DNA of 64,000 nucleotides, from positions 310,001 to 374,000 of the forward strand of contig JBEVXD010000002.1 of the NCBI GenBank assembly GCA_040506275.1, in the 5' to 3' direction. This document shows positions 57,165 to 64,000 of this stretch, piece by piece. Source of the DNA: Thiodiazotropha sp040506275. GTDB taxonomy: Bacteria > Pseudomonadota > Gammaproteobacteria > Chromatiales > Chromatiaceae. A program made the position numbers and the translations under genes. Position 1 is the first letter of the stretch, and every line of letters starts with the position of its first letter. Below the pieces are notes generated by a model. It was given only the letters and a program-made list of their open reading frames with translations, did not search any database and was not told the DNA's origin.

Positions 57165-57190
57165 CTCCTCCCCTATACATGGGGGAGGAG
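57165..57190. terminator. Hairpin between convergent genes
   Basis: CTCCTCCCC (57165-57173) pairs with GGGGAGGAG (57182-57190) in a 9-bp stem with 8-nt loop. No T-run follows on either strand, so termination would be weak or factor-dependent. It sits between the Lys-rich gene and dsrE2. Confidence 0.5.
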
Positions 57191-57224
57191 GGCAGATAAC
57201 CAAACCTTGTTGTTTGATAAAGTG

Positions 57225-57830
57225 TTATACAAAAAGATTCACATCGGCCTTCAGTGCTCTTGGCAGGAAGCTCGCTGCACCAACCCACTCTTCAACCTCA
57301 GGAATAAACTCCTCTTTCCCATAGTCGAATAGATCCACTGTCATTTGACAGGCAACAAGTTTGACCTCTGCTTCGAGGCACAACTCTCTAAGTTGATCTA
57401 TACCGGCAATACCTTTTTGATCCATGGTTTTCTTCATCATACTAGTCGCCATATTTTCAAAACCTGGCATCAGGGTCATGATTGAGGTTGGCATTGGTAT
57501 CTCTTTGCCTTTGATCCAACCCGGTCCCTCCGGCAATTTCATTGGCATTGCAGGATTACCTAGCGGGCTTACCTTTAGATCAAGGTTCTGTTTCAATAGA
57601 TTAAGACCATAGAAGGTAAAGAAGATAGATACATCCCAACCCAATGCTGCCGCTGTAGATGCAAGGATAAATGGTGGGTAAGCCATATCCAATGTACCTT
57701 TCGTAGCGATGATGGTCATTGAAGGGATATGATTTGCTTCACGTTCCTCCATCTTCTCGGTAAAACGTTGATCAAACCATTTATTCAATTCACTCGTCGG
57801 TATATCGACAACAGGTGCTGTACTACTCAT
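57225..57830 (-). CDS. dsrE2: DsrE2-type sulfur-relay protein
   Basis: 201 aa, DsrE/F/H-like fold (MTIIATKGTLDMAYPPFILA followed by STAAALGWDVSIFFTFYG). A conserved Cys in LVACQMTVDLFDYG is the likely persulfide carrier. One central segment (about 95-125) is hydrophobic/Met-rich, as in the membrane-associated DsrE2 group. In Allochromatium-type sulfur oxidisers rhd-tusA-dsrE2 encode cytoplasmic persulfide transfer towards reverse Dsr or sHdr. Here tusA lies 53 bp upstream in the same operon; no rhodanese gene follows. AGGAG ribosome site present. Confidence 0.88.
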   Translation of the reverse strand: MSSTAPVVDIPTSELNKWFDQRFTEKMEEREANHIPSMTIIATKGTLDMAYPPFILASTAAALGWDVSIFFTFYGLNLLKQNLDLKVSPLGNPAMPMKLPEGPGWIKGKEIPMPTSIMTLMPGFENMATSMMKKTMDQKGIAGIDQLRELCLEAEVKLVACQMTVDLFDYGKEEFIPEVEEWVGAASFLPRALKADVNLFV

Positions 57831-57883
57831 AATTCAACTCCTAAACATCAGTAATATTCATTTCTGTTTACAATATGTTCATC

Positions 57884-58114
57884 TCATGCCTTACGAATTT
57901 TGAAAAAGAACCCATCCTCATCTGACTCACTGGCAATCATCTCATTACCTGTCTGACTACAAAATGAATCAAGGTCTTTAACAGAACCGGGGTCTGTTGC
58001 CAGTACCTCCAAAACTTCGCCAGAGGCCAGTGCGGAGATCGCTTTTTTAGTCTTCAGGATTGGTAGGGGGCAGCTCAGGCCTCGTGCATCCAGTGTGTGA
58101 GTATTTTCAGTCAT
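57884..58114 (-). CDS. tusA: Sulfurtransferase TusA
   Basis: 76 aa, the standard length. The persulfide-carrying Cys is in the LSCPLPILKTKKAI motif (CPxP). TusA accepts sulfane sulfur and passes it to DsrE-type proteins in dissimilatory oxidation, or to the 2-thiouridine pathway. It is the first gene of the tusA-dsrE2 operon, with AAGGAGAG before its ATG. A 12-bp palindrome (58152-58163) upstream is identical to the one before the neighbouring tetR gene, so it is likely repressed by that regulator. Confidence 0.95.
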   Translation of the reverse strand: MTENTHTLDARGLSCPLPILKTKKAISALASGEVLEVLATDPGSVKDLDSFCSQTGNEMIASESDEDGFFFKIRKA

Positions 58115-58151
58115 GACTTCTCTCCTTTTGTTACTTTAAGTCATACAAGAT

Positions 58152-58163
58152 GACCGGTCGGTC
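58152..58163. promoter_or_regulatory. TetR operator upstream of tusA-dsrE2
   Basis: GACCGGTCGGTC with perfect 5-bp arms (GACCG/CGGTC), 38-49 bp upstream of the tusA start. It shares 15 identical bases (58152-58166) with the site at 58813. Read on the minus strand it is preceded by TTCACG and followed by TTGTAT at an 18-bp spacing, compatible with a promoter overlapped by the operator. Confidence 0.75.
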
Positions 58164-58188
58164 AAGCGTGAATTAAAAAAAATAGTAC

Positions 58189-58797
58189 TCAATTCTTGTG
58201 TTTATGTTCGATGCGAATACTCTTGATTGCTGGTCCAAGACTGCGTACTACTTCAGGGTCATTACGGGTTTTAGCGAGCAAAATGACACCTTCCAGATAG
58301 GCCAGCATTGCGGTAGCCGTTGCCTTTGTGTCCAGCGGAAGAATATCGCCAATCTCAATGGCCTCCTCAAGTGCTTCATTGAAGCGGCTGCTCGCTTTGT
58401 CAAAGACTGCATTTAGCCTTGCTCTCAGGACCTCATCACGGGTACTGACCTCAAGTGCCAGATTACCGAAAAGGCATCCTGGCATGCGTCCCTCAACACT
58501 CTTCGCTGCTTTTTGCCAGTAGTAAACGGCATCAACCATATAGTCGAGTCGTTCTATGGGTGCTAGCGCCTCATCGAACGCTTCAGCGACAAAACCATTC
58601 GCCCAGTCATCTGACATGTTGTCGATGACTGCCATTGCGAGATCCTGCTTGGAAGGGAAAAAGTGATAAAAACTACCTTTCTGAACATTAGCAAGAGAGC
58701 AGATCTCCTTAATGCCTACATCCGCATAACTTCTGCCATGGAACAATTCGCGGGCTGTCGCGAGAATTCTCTCTCTTGTATCCAGTTCACTATTCAT
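58189..58797 (-). CDS. TetR family regulator of the tusA-dsrE2 operon
   Basis: 202 aa. The N-terminal HTH is ELFHGRSYADVGIKEICSLA followed by NVQKGSFYHFFPSKQDLAMA; the C-terminal ligand domain (about 80-195) resembles the TetR_C16 group. It is transcribed in the same direction as tusA-dsrE2, with 74 bp between its stop and the tusA ATG. Identical operators lie before its own gene (58813) and before tusA (58152). This makes it an autoregulator and probable repressor of the sulfur-relay operon. The inducer is unknown. Confidence 0.93.
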   Translation of the reverse strand: MNSELDTRERILATARELFHGRSYADVGIKEICSLANVQKGSFYHFFPSKQDLAMAVIDNMSDDWANGFVAEAFDEALAPIERLDYMVDAVYYWQKAAKSVEGRMPGCLFGNLALEVSTRDEVLRARLNAVFDKASSRFNEALEEAIEIGDILPLDTKATATAMLAYLEGVILLAKTRNDPEVVRSLGPAIKSIRIEHKHKN

Positions 58798-58812
58798 GGC
58801 TTCAGTATATTA

Positions 58813-58824
58813 GACCGGTCGGTC
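58813..58824. promoter_or_regulatory. TetR operator inside the tetR promoter
   Basis: GACCGGTCGGTC again. On the minus strand TTGACT and TATACT (16-bp spacer) form a sigma-70-type promoter and the operator lies in the spacer, so bound repressor would block RNA polymerase. The site also lies 32 bp before the sigma-32-type promoter of the divergent hsp20 genes. Confidence 0.78.
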
Positions 58825-58855
58825 AAGTCAAGTGGTTTCTTCAAATATTTATCTG

Positions 58856-58884
58856 CTTGAAAATAATTAAATGCGTCCCTATCT
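58856..58884 (+). promoter_or_regulatory. Sigma-32-type heat-shock promoter of hsp20 operon
   Basis: CTTGAAA at 58856-58862, a 14-bp spacer and CCCTATCT at 58877-58884 match the sigma-32 consensus (CTTGAAA, 13-17 bp, CCCCATNT) with one change in the -10. The ATG at 58922 is 37 bp downstream and has AGGAG. Heat-shock control of the two Hsp20 genes is therefore expected. Confidence 0.75.
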
Positions 58885-58921
58885 ATCAAGTAACGCATAA
58901 CAAATGCCAGGAGATTAAAAA

Positions 58922-59365
58922 ATGTTCGCAAGAATAAACGGCTTTGACCAAAGTCTGACAAAGGATTTCATGCACCTTGAGAATCAGATGGACCGGTTAT
59001 TTGAGGCAGCAGGTGTTCGGAGTCTGCGCAAGCAGTCTAAAAGTGTGGGACAACCTCCGCTTAATGTAGCTGCTACATCGGAGCAGGTTGATATCTATGT
59101 TGCCATTGCAGGAATCGATCCCAATGCAGTGGAAATAACACTGGATAAAAATCAGATGAGTATTTCTGGTTGTCGTTCAGACACCAAAAGTGAAGAAGTT
59201 AACGCCTTAAAAAAGGAGCGCTTTACCGGTGAGTACAAATACCTTGTTACATTGCCTGATGATGTAGAACCTGACGGGGTAGAAGCAAACTATCAGAACG
59301 GTGTATTACACATAAGTGTAAAGAGACGAGTGCCAGCGAAGCCACGTCAAATTACGGTTCAATAA
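58922..59365 (+). CDS. Small heat-shock protein Hsp20, first of pair
   Basis: 147 aa. A variable N-terminal arm (about 1-40) is followed by the alpha-crystallin domain (about 48-140: PPLNVAATSEQVDIYVAIAG ... LVTLPDDVEPDGVEANYQNG) with the conserved A-x-x-x-N-G-V-L motif (ANYQNGVLHISVKRR). It is an ATP-independent holdase. A second Hsp20 gene follows 22 bp downstream. A sigma-32-type promoter precedes it. Confidence 0.93.
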   Translation: MFARINGFDQSLTKDFMHLENQMDRLFEAAGVRSLRKQSKSVGQPPLNVAATSEQVDIYVAIAGIDPNAVEITLDKNQMSISGCRSDTKSEEVNALKKERFTGEYKYLVTLPDDVEPDGVEANYQNGVLHISVKRRVPAKPRQITVQ

Positions 59366-59387
59366 TCGCGGATTGGAGTTAAGAGTT

Positions 59388-59783
59388 ATGAGTCAGCAAA
59401 AAGAAGCAGTTAGGAACCCGGAAAGCAGACAAGAAGCTTTAGCCAAATCCTATCAGTCAATTAGGCCCAAAGTAGATATTCTCGAAGACAAGAACGGGAT
59501 TACACTTGTAGCAGATCTCCCTGGTGTCTCCAGAGAGAGACTGGATATTGAGATAGATAATGAGATTCTCTCAATTGATGGTGAGGTAGTGTTACCTGTA
59601 ACTAGCAGTGGTGAGGATGGTTCTACTAGGACACCTGCAACACGTTATCAACGTAGTTTTTCACTCAGTAAAGAGCTTGATGGTGAGCAGATTGAAGCCT
59701 CACTCAAGGATGGCGTACTGGCTATGAAAATCCCAAAGCGCCAAGAGTTCAAAGCTAGGAAGATAGAGATTCGCACCAGGTAA
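59388..59783 (+). CDS. Small heat-shock protein Hsp20, second of pair
   Basis: 131 aa from the ATG at 59388, with GGAG 9 nt upstream (a TTG at 59373 is in frame but overlaps that site). The alpha-crystallin domain spans about 28-128 (VDILEDKNGITLVADLPGVS to the ASLKDGVLAMKIPKR motif). It is distinct in sequence from its neighbour, so the pair may form mixed oligomers (class A/B type). A strong terminator follows. Confidence 0.93.
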   Translation: MSQQKEAVRNPESRQEALAKSYQSIRPKVDILEDKNGITLVADLPGVSRERLDIEIDNEILSIDGEVVLPVTSSGEDGSTRTPATRYQRSFSLSKELDGEQIEASLKDGVLAMKIPKRQEFKARKIEIRTR

Positions 59784-59812
59784 GCACCCCCCTGCTTGCT
59801 TGCGGATGGCAC

Positions 59813-59848
59813 GCCCCGACTTGATGTCAATCTAGTCGGGGCTTTTTT
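59813..59848 (+). terminator. Rho-independent terminator of hsp20 operon
   Basis: GCCCCGACT (59813-59821) pairs with AGTCGGGGC (59834-59842), followed by TTTTTT. It ends the hsp20 operon 29 bp after the second gene. Confidence 0.88.
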
Positions 59849-59865
59849 ATATATGTTTAATCAAT

Positions 59866-60138
59866 GCTGTCCCGCTTACCCCCTCTACCTTCGGGAGAGG
59901 ACTGAGGTGAGGGAGTTAGAAAAGCTATCGCTTTGATTATTCTATCCCCCTCATCCTTTCTTTCTCTCAGAGGAGGGTGTTGTAAAAGCAAATCATAATT
60001 AAGACGAGTCTATCTACCATGGTTAGTTGTTGTATCAGACGCTTGGTATGGTGCGGCAGGCTGAACCCTACAATTTACAATCCGTAGCTTGAGTCTTTTG
60101 CGACACGCTCATCTGGGAGAAGGAGTAAGCGGGACAGC
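59866..60138 (+). mobile_element. MITE-like element, copy 2, with 14-bp terminal inverted repeats
   Basis: The ends GCTGTCCCGCTTAC (59866-59879) and GTAAGCGGGACAGC (60125-60138) are perfect inverted repeats. Inside are a TGAGGG...CCCTCA hairpin, a TTTTACAACACCC segment in reverse and the decayed GTGCGGC palindrome (60050-60067). About 260 bp match the copy at 55119-55373 in opposite orientation. No transposase or target-site duplication is clear. Confidence 0.8.
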
Positions 60139-60157
60139 AGTGATAAGAACTGAAATA

Positions 60158-60799
60158 CTAAGCTTGTTTTCTAAAAAGTAGATACAGAAAGAAAAAGCTA
60201 ATGCCACACCAGCTCAATATCCATACTACTTCGGGGAGCATGGTTAAATCAGCTAATGCAGAACCATCACCAATATCCCTGCCATCGAGTAGATCAAGTG
60301 GGCTTCGGAAGGCATTTAATGCAACATAGAGCGCAATAAAACTAGTCACTGAATGTGTTAATTTGTTGCTGAAATATACGGATGACAGGATGAAAATAGA
60401 TGCGATAACACCAAGAATAACAAACGTAACAGCATCTCTAGCCCATAGTAAGCCAGTTATTATGACTAAAGCTGACATTGTAAATGCAATAGCTTTTGAT
60501 CGTTTTTCCTCTCCTATAGAGGAGAGGAAGTAGATCAATGATCCCCACAATCCGCTTCCCGCATAGCCTGAAAACAGTATCAAAAAGTTACTGCCACCCA
60601 ATGTGGTACAGACCCCAGAACCGTCAAGGTTAAGCTCTATGCTATCTATCGAGCCTCCTGATACCAAAGCTGCAATCCCGTGAGATAGTTCATGAAAAAA
60701 AGTCTCAAACCAGCCAAATGGGTAGTGTACAACTGGTATCGTACTTACTATTAGGGCCAGTGCAGTATAAATCAGAAATCTGATGCGTGGTCTGGACAA
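60158..60799 (-). CDS. M50-like membrane metalloprotease
   Basis: 213 aa. Zinc motif HELSH in FHELSHGIAALVSGG on an early membrane segment, and five to six hydrophobic helices in total. It resembles the M50B-like family (PF13398 type) rather than RseP/SpoIVFB, since no PDZ domain or NPDG is present. Start 60799; the upstream ATPase gene ends at 60803, so they form an operon. Substrate unknown. Confidence 0.87.
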   Translation of the reverse strand: MSRPRIRFLIYTALALIVSTIPVVHYPFGWFETFFHELSHGIAALVSGGSIDSIELNLDGSGVCTTLGGSNFLILFSGYAGSGLWGSLIYFLSSIGEEKRSKAIAFTMSALVIITGLLWARDAVTFVILGVIASIFILSSVYFSNKLTHSVTSFIALYVALNAFRSPLDLLDGRDIGDGSALADLTMLPEVVWILSWCGISFFFLYLLFRKQA

Positions 60800-60802
60800 G
60801 GG

Positions 60803-63800
60803 CTATTCAGTACTCTTCTTTTTTGGAGCAGCTTTCGCGAGTCTACGTTTTTTAGTTGTGCTCTTTTGCATAGATTTTTCCAGTGAACCAATATGTTCGC
60901 CGAGTAGTTTTACCCGCTCCCAAATATCATGATCCATCTTCAATTTATGCTCCATTGCTTGTACGACTGGAAGTAGAGAAGTATTGATCGCATCGCCCAT
61001 AGCACTCAATACCTTATCCATACCTGGTACAGGTTTATTGATGACCTCTACATTCATCTCCATCGTTTTGACCATTGAATTCAGTTGCTGTAGCTCTTTA
61101 TGCACTGGATCCATAGGGTTTTGGCTAAATGCCTGAGTGATGGATTGCTCAATGGTACTTAATTCACTTGAAACAGTTGCAATCTGATTAGCGATCTTAG
61201 TCACTGAATCAGCATTTTCGCCACCCATGCTTTGGATTCGTGCAAAATCTGCCTTGATTTTGTCCCATCTGGTATGTTGATCCTCAGATAATGAGCCGGA
61301 AATCTCAGCCAATTTCAGTAGATTCTCTTCTGCTCCACTGGTAAGTGTCTGCGCCTCACCCTGGTAGTGATCTCTGAGCAGAGCATTCAACTCTTCATCA
61401 TTCATGATTGCATTGACCTTCTCTGCCAATTTGTTCATGTTTCGATAACTGCCCTGAAGCTTAAATGGAGGTTCAGCCCTATATTTATCAGCTTGTGCTG
61501 CCGACTCGATATATTGTTGATTGACCTGCATCACTGTATTTTGAACTATGAAAAGTTTTTTAAGTACAGCAACAATTTCATTTATTTCTGCACTGCTGTA
61601 CGTATGGGAAAAGTCAGTAGTAGGTATATTTTCGCCTTTTGCCAAGCGAACAAAGCGATATACATCCTGCATATCTCTGGTAGCAAGCGGTGCAAGAACT
61701 CTATTAGAGGTTAATGAGTTTTCGATATAACTCAATGCAAATACTTCCTCGCGACCACTTAATACATCACCAAGATTATAGATATCAGCCCGGTTGGCAA
61801 GCATATCCGGGATTTTGAATACATCACCCGATTCTGTGTATGGATTACCTGCCATTACAATACAAAACTTTTTGCCACGTAGGTCATAGGTTTTTGGTGC
61901 GCCATGCCATACACCATCAACTCGTCTAGTACCATCACTGAGAGAGATAAACTTCTGTAAAAACTCAGGGTTGGTGTGTTGGATATCATCCAGATACAAC
62001 ATTACGTTGTTAGCCATCTCCAGTCCGAGATTAAGTTTTTGCAACTCCTGTCTGGCTGTTGCATTACTTGCTTGTGCTGGATCGAGTGAAAGGACATCAT
62101 GACCCAAAGATGGGCAGTTGATTTTAATAAAAATCAACCCCATGCGATTGGCGATATATTCCATTAATGTGGTTTTACCATATCCGGGTGGGGATATAAG
62201 TAGTAGCAACCCCATCAAATCGGTACGTTTTTCAGCACCTATAGTTCCCAGTTGTTTTGCAAGGTTGTCACCAATAATCGGTAGGTAGACTTCGTTGATC
62301 AAACGGTTACGTACAAAAGAGGAGAGCGGTCTTCCTTTAAATTCCTCGACCTGCAACTCTTTTCGGGATGTCTCCAAGAGCTCGTATCGTCGCATTTTGA
62401 AAGCATTATAGTTTTCCAGTGTATTGCTGGTGAAGTGACTCAGTCTGTCGAGAAACTCCGGAAGCATAATACTCATGGATTGATTCTCTATGAGTGCGTG
62501 GTCACCCAGCATGCCATCAAGTTGTTGGAGTAGCGTTGCACTTCTTCTTTCAAGTGGGAAGCTGTCATCCAGAAGGAGCAGGGTAGTTGCTTCATGCCTG
62601 AAATAATCGAGATTATCCAGGCCTTTGAAACGTATAAGGCCATCTATCCATGTGGAGACAATATTCCAGCTAGTGCCTGTGTCATCATCCATTTGCTCAA
62701 TGGCTTGAGAAAAGATACCCTGACTTTTGAGGCTTTCTATCTGTTCTAAAAACTGTTTTGCCAGATCAGAGGCAGAATGGCTGATCTCGAATTTGACCTC
62801 ATCCTTCGCAAGTTCAAGACTCAGATACTTAGCGCTCATCGATATTACATGTGGTGAAAAGGGCAGGCTGTTTTCCGAGACATAATCGAGGAGGTTACCT
62901 TCGATTTCTTGTCGTATGTTGTCAAAGGCATCAGACGATCCAAATGCCTGTTCATACAGGCGAGCGTTTATCGCTCTCTCTATCCACGCGCGCTTATTGA
63001 TTGAAATCCTGTTTTGCTTTATCTCCTGCCAGTAGAGAAGCGCAAGAGCGCGACTTATGGGACTGAACCTGAGTAATCCAGATTGTTGATGTACATTCAG
63101 TACGGCTGAAAGTAACTTGGCACCATCCTGATCATGTATGCCCTTCTCATAACCCTCTTGATAGCGTGGCGTCATGAATTTTCTGATAATTTCCATCAAA
63201 GCTTCAAGATCATCCCGTTTATCATTGAGGCGCTTCATGCTAAGGTCTTCTTCTCCACGTTCAGCAGTGTTAAGCAGGCTGTGCACAAGAAATTCAGCAC
63301 GATAAACAAGGCTGTTTTCTGAAGGTAGAGTCTGTTCCCAATACTCCTGTAGTTCGGTTAGACTAGGGTCAGTAATCGGCTCAAAATAGTCACTACCACT
63401 GATATGAAGTGCCAGTCCCATGTCATGGGGTACGATTGTAAGATCAAGTTCCAGTTCATTGACACTGAAGCGATGACGCCCCAGTTTAATAACACCACCA
63501 TCATCTTCGAATAATTCGCGTTTGTCCCTCTGAGAACGTATCGATTGTTCTTTTGCATTTTTCAAGCGGGAATCAATATCATCAGAGCGGACAGAATCTC
63601 CGAGTTCACGTATTGTCTCTGATAGTTTTCGTACCTTATTAACCATAGGGTCTGAGGCGAAATAGGTGTTTATTTCATCCTGAGAAGACATTTTTAAGGT
63701 GCGTTTTTCTATACCATCAAGCAAGCGGCCAGATGCATTACTTAGGTTATGAATGCGGCGTTGGCGTTCATCCAGGAGTGTCTGTTTTCGTGCCTCAAAG

Positions 63801-64000
63801 GTCTCGTAGACCTCTTCACGTTTTGCAATAATGTCATTCAGAAATTCATCGTAATCACTGAATTTGCTTTCAAATTCCTCTAGTTGAACAAGTAATTTCG
63901 AGAGTTGCGAATCGGCTTTTTCTGGTGTGATAGCCATGCCGAGGGCACTTACGATAGATTGAGAGAAGAGGGCGAATTGAGCACCAAACTCTGCCACCGC
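60803..64000 (-). CDS. Very large AAA ATPase (annotated elsewhere as DNA-repair ATPase), 5' end outside window
   Basis: The frame is open to the right edge (codons continue past the GTG at 63997), so the true start is outside; 1066 codons are visible. Helical/coiled segments are at about 20-115 and 870-1040. An AAA core at about 590-790 has Walker A SPPGYGKTTLMEYIA, Walker B NNVMLYLDDIQ, and a sensor-like FCIVMAGNPYTESGDVFKIP. The Lys-rich C-terminus (KKRRLAKAAPKKKS) is basic. The layout fits the DUF3686/AAA family called 'DNA repair ATPase', but the cellular role is not established. A membrane protease gene follows 3 bp downstream. Confidence 0.87.
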   Translation of the reverse strand, partial: AVAEFGAQFALFSQSIVSALGMAITPEKADSQLSKLLVQLEEFESKFSDYDEFLNDIIAKREEVYETFEARKQTLLDERQRRIHNLSNASGRLLDGIEKRTLKMSSQDEINTYFASDPMVNKVRKLSETIRELGDSVRSDDIDSRLKNAKEQSIRSQRDKRELFEDDGGVIKLGRHRFSVNELELDLTIVPHDMGLALHISGSDYFEPITDPSLTELQEYWEQTLPSENSLVYRAEFLVHSLLNTAERGEEDLSMKRLNDKRDDLEALMEIIRKFMTPRYQEGYEKGIHDQDGAKLLSAVLNVHQQSGLLRFSPISRALALLYWQEIKQNRISINKRAWIERAINARLYEQAFGSSDAFDNIRQEIEGNLLDYVSENSLPFSPHVISMSAKYLSLELAKDEVKFEISHSASDLAKQFLEQIESLKSQGIFSQAIEQMDDDTGTSWNIVSTWIDGLIRFKGLDNLDYFRHEATTLLLLDDSFPLERRSATLLQQLDGMLGDHALIENQSMSIMLPEFLDRLSHFTSNTLENYNAFKMRRYELLETSRKELQVEEFKGRPLSSFVRNRLINEVYLPIIGDNLAKQLGTIGAEKRTDLMGLLLLISPPGYGKTTLMEYIANRMGLIFIKINCPSLGHDVLSLDPAQASNATARQELQKLNLGLEMANNVMLYLDDIQHTNPEFLQKFISLSDGTRRVDGVWHGAPKTYDLRGKKFCIVMAGNPYTESGDVFKIPDMLANRADIYNLGDVLSGREEVFALSYIENSLTSNRVLAPLATRDMQDVYRFVRLAKGENIPTTDFSHTYSSAEINEIVAVLKKLFIVQNTVMQVNQQYIESAAQADKYRAEPPFKLQGSYRNMNKLAEKVNAIMNDEELNALLRDHYQGEAQTLTSGAEENLLKLAEISGSLSEDQHTRWDKIKADFARIQSMGGENADSVTKIANQIATVSSELSTIEQSITQAFSQNPMDPVHKELQQLNSMVKTMEMNVEVINKPVPGMDKVLSAMGDAINTSLLPVVQAMEHKLKMDHDIWERVKLLGEHIGSLEKSMQKSTTKKRRLAKAAPKKKSTE

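Overview
The window is chromosomal DNA of a gammaproteobacterium, most likely a sulfur oxidiser related to Chromatiales or to the sulfur-oxidising symbionts of marine invertebrates. This rests on a predicted sulfur globule envelope protein, a TusA–DsrE2 sulfur-relay pair, the usual gammaproteobacterial rne/rluC divergent block, a class I (FbaB-type) aldolase and a type II secretion operon. I assign no species. I found no tRNA, rRNA, CRISPR array or intact insertion sequence; the repeats are short palindromes and MITE-like elements.

Layout. Positions 1-16.4 kb hold one long plus-strand locus: a beta-helix surface protein, three consecutive cupredoxin proteins, a small membrane protein, a seven-repeat Calx-beta protein with a GlyGly-CTERM tail, a SCO1/SenC copper chaperone, a cytochrome c fused to a periplasmic-binding-like domain, and a sensor histidine kinase with an eroded ATPase domain. 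In the first two cupredoxin proteins the copper ligands are complementary: one has the first two His-X-His motifs plus the type 1 copper Cys, the other has the last two. This looks like a multicopper oxidase (MCO) split over separate polypeptides, with its own copper chaperone and electron acceptor. It is the most unusual system in the window. Mn(II) or another extracellular metal as substrate is an inference.

16.8-32 kb: a SulP anion transporter, a small conserved-looking protein, an RND pump with its lipoprotein adaptor, a lipase-like lipoprotein, a small lipoprotein, fbaB, a TetR regulator with a membrane protein, and a large secreted subtilase with three Calx-beta domains. 32.7-42.9 kb: a type II secretion operon, gspD-E-F-H-I-J-K-L-M and a GspC/N-like gene, without gspG. 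It could export the secreted proteins of this window, and GlyGly-CTERM proteins are as a class linked to T2SS. 43-50.6 kb: an EamA pseudogene, a low-molecular-weight phosphatase, rne, rluC, a HAD phosphatase and an S49 peptidase.

50.6-64 kb: a nested palindromic element that supplies the stop codon of a DUF364 gene, then hypE, a sulfur globule protein and a class V aminotransferase. Next is a block flanked by two inverted copies of a roughly 260-bp MITE-like element. It holds small secreted or membrane proteins, dsrE2-tusA with a TetR regulator (identical operators before tusA and before tetR), and two Hsp20 genes behind a sigma-32-type promoter. The window ends with an M50-like membrane protease co-transcribed with a very large AAA ATPase that runs off the right edge.
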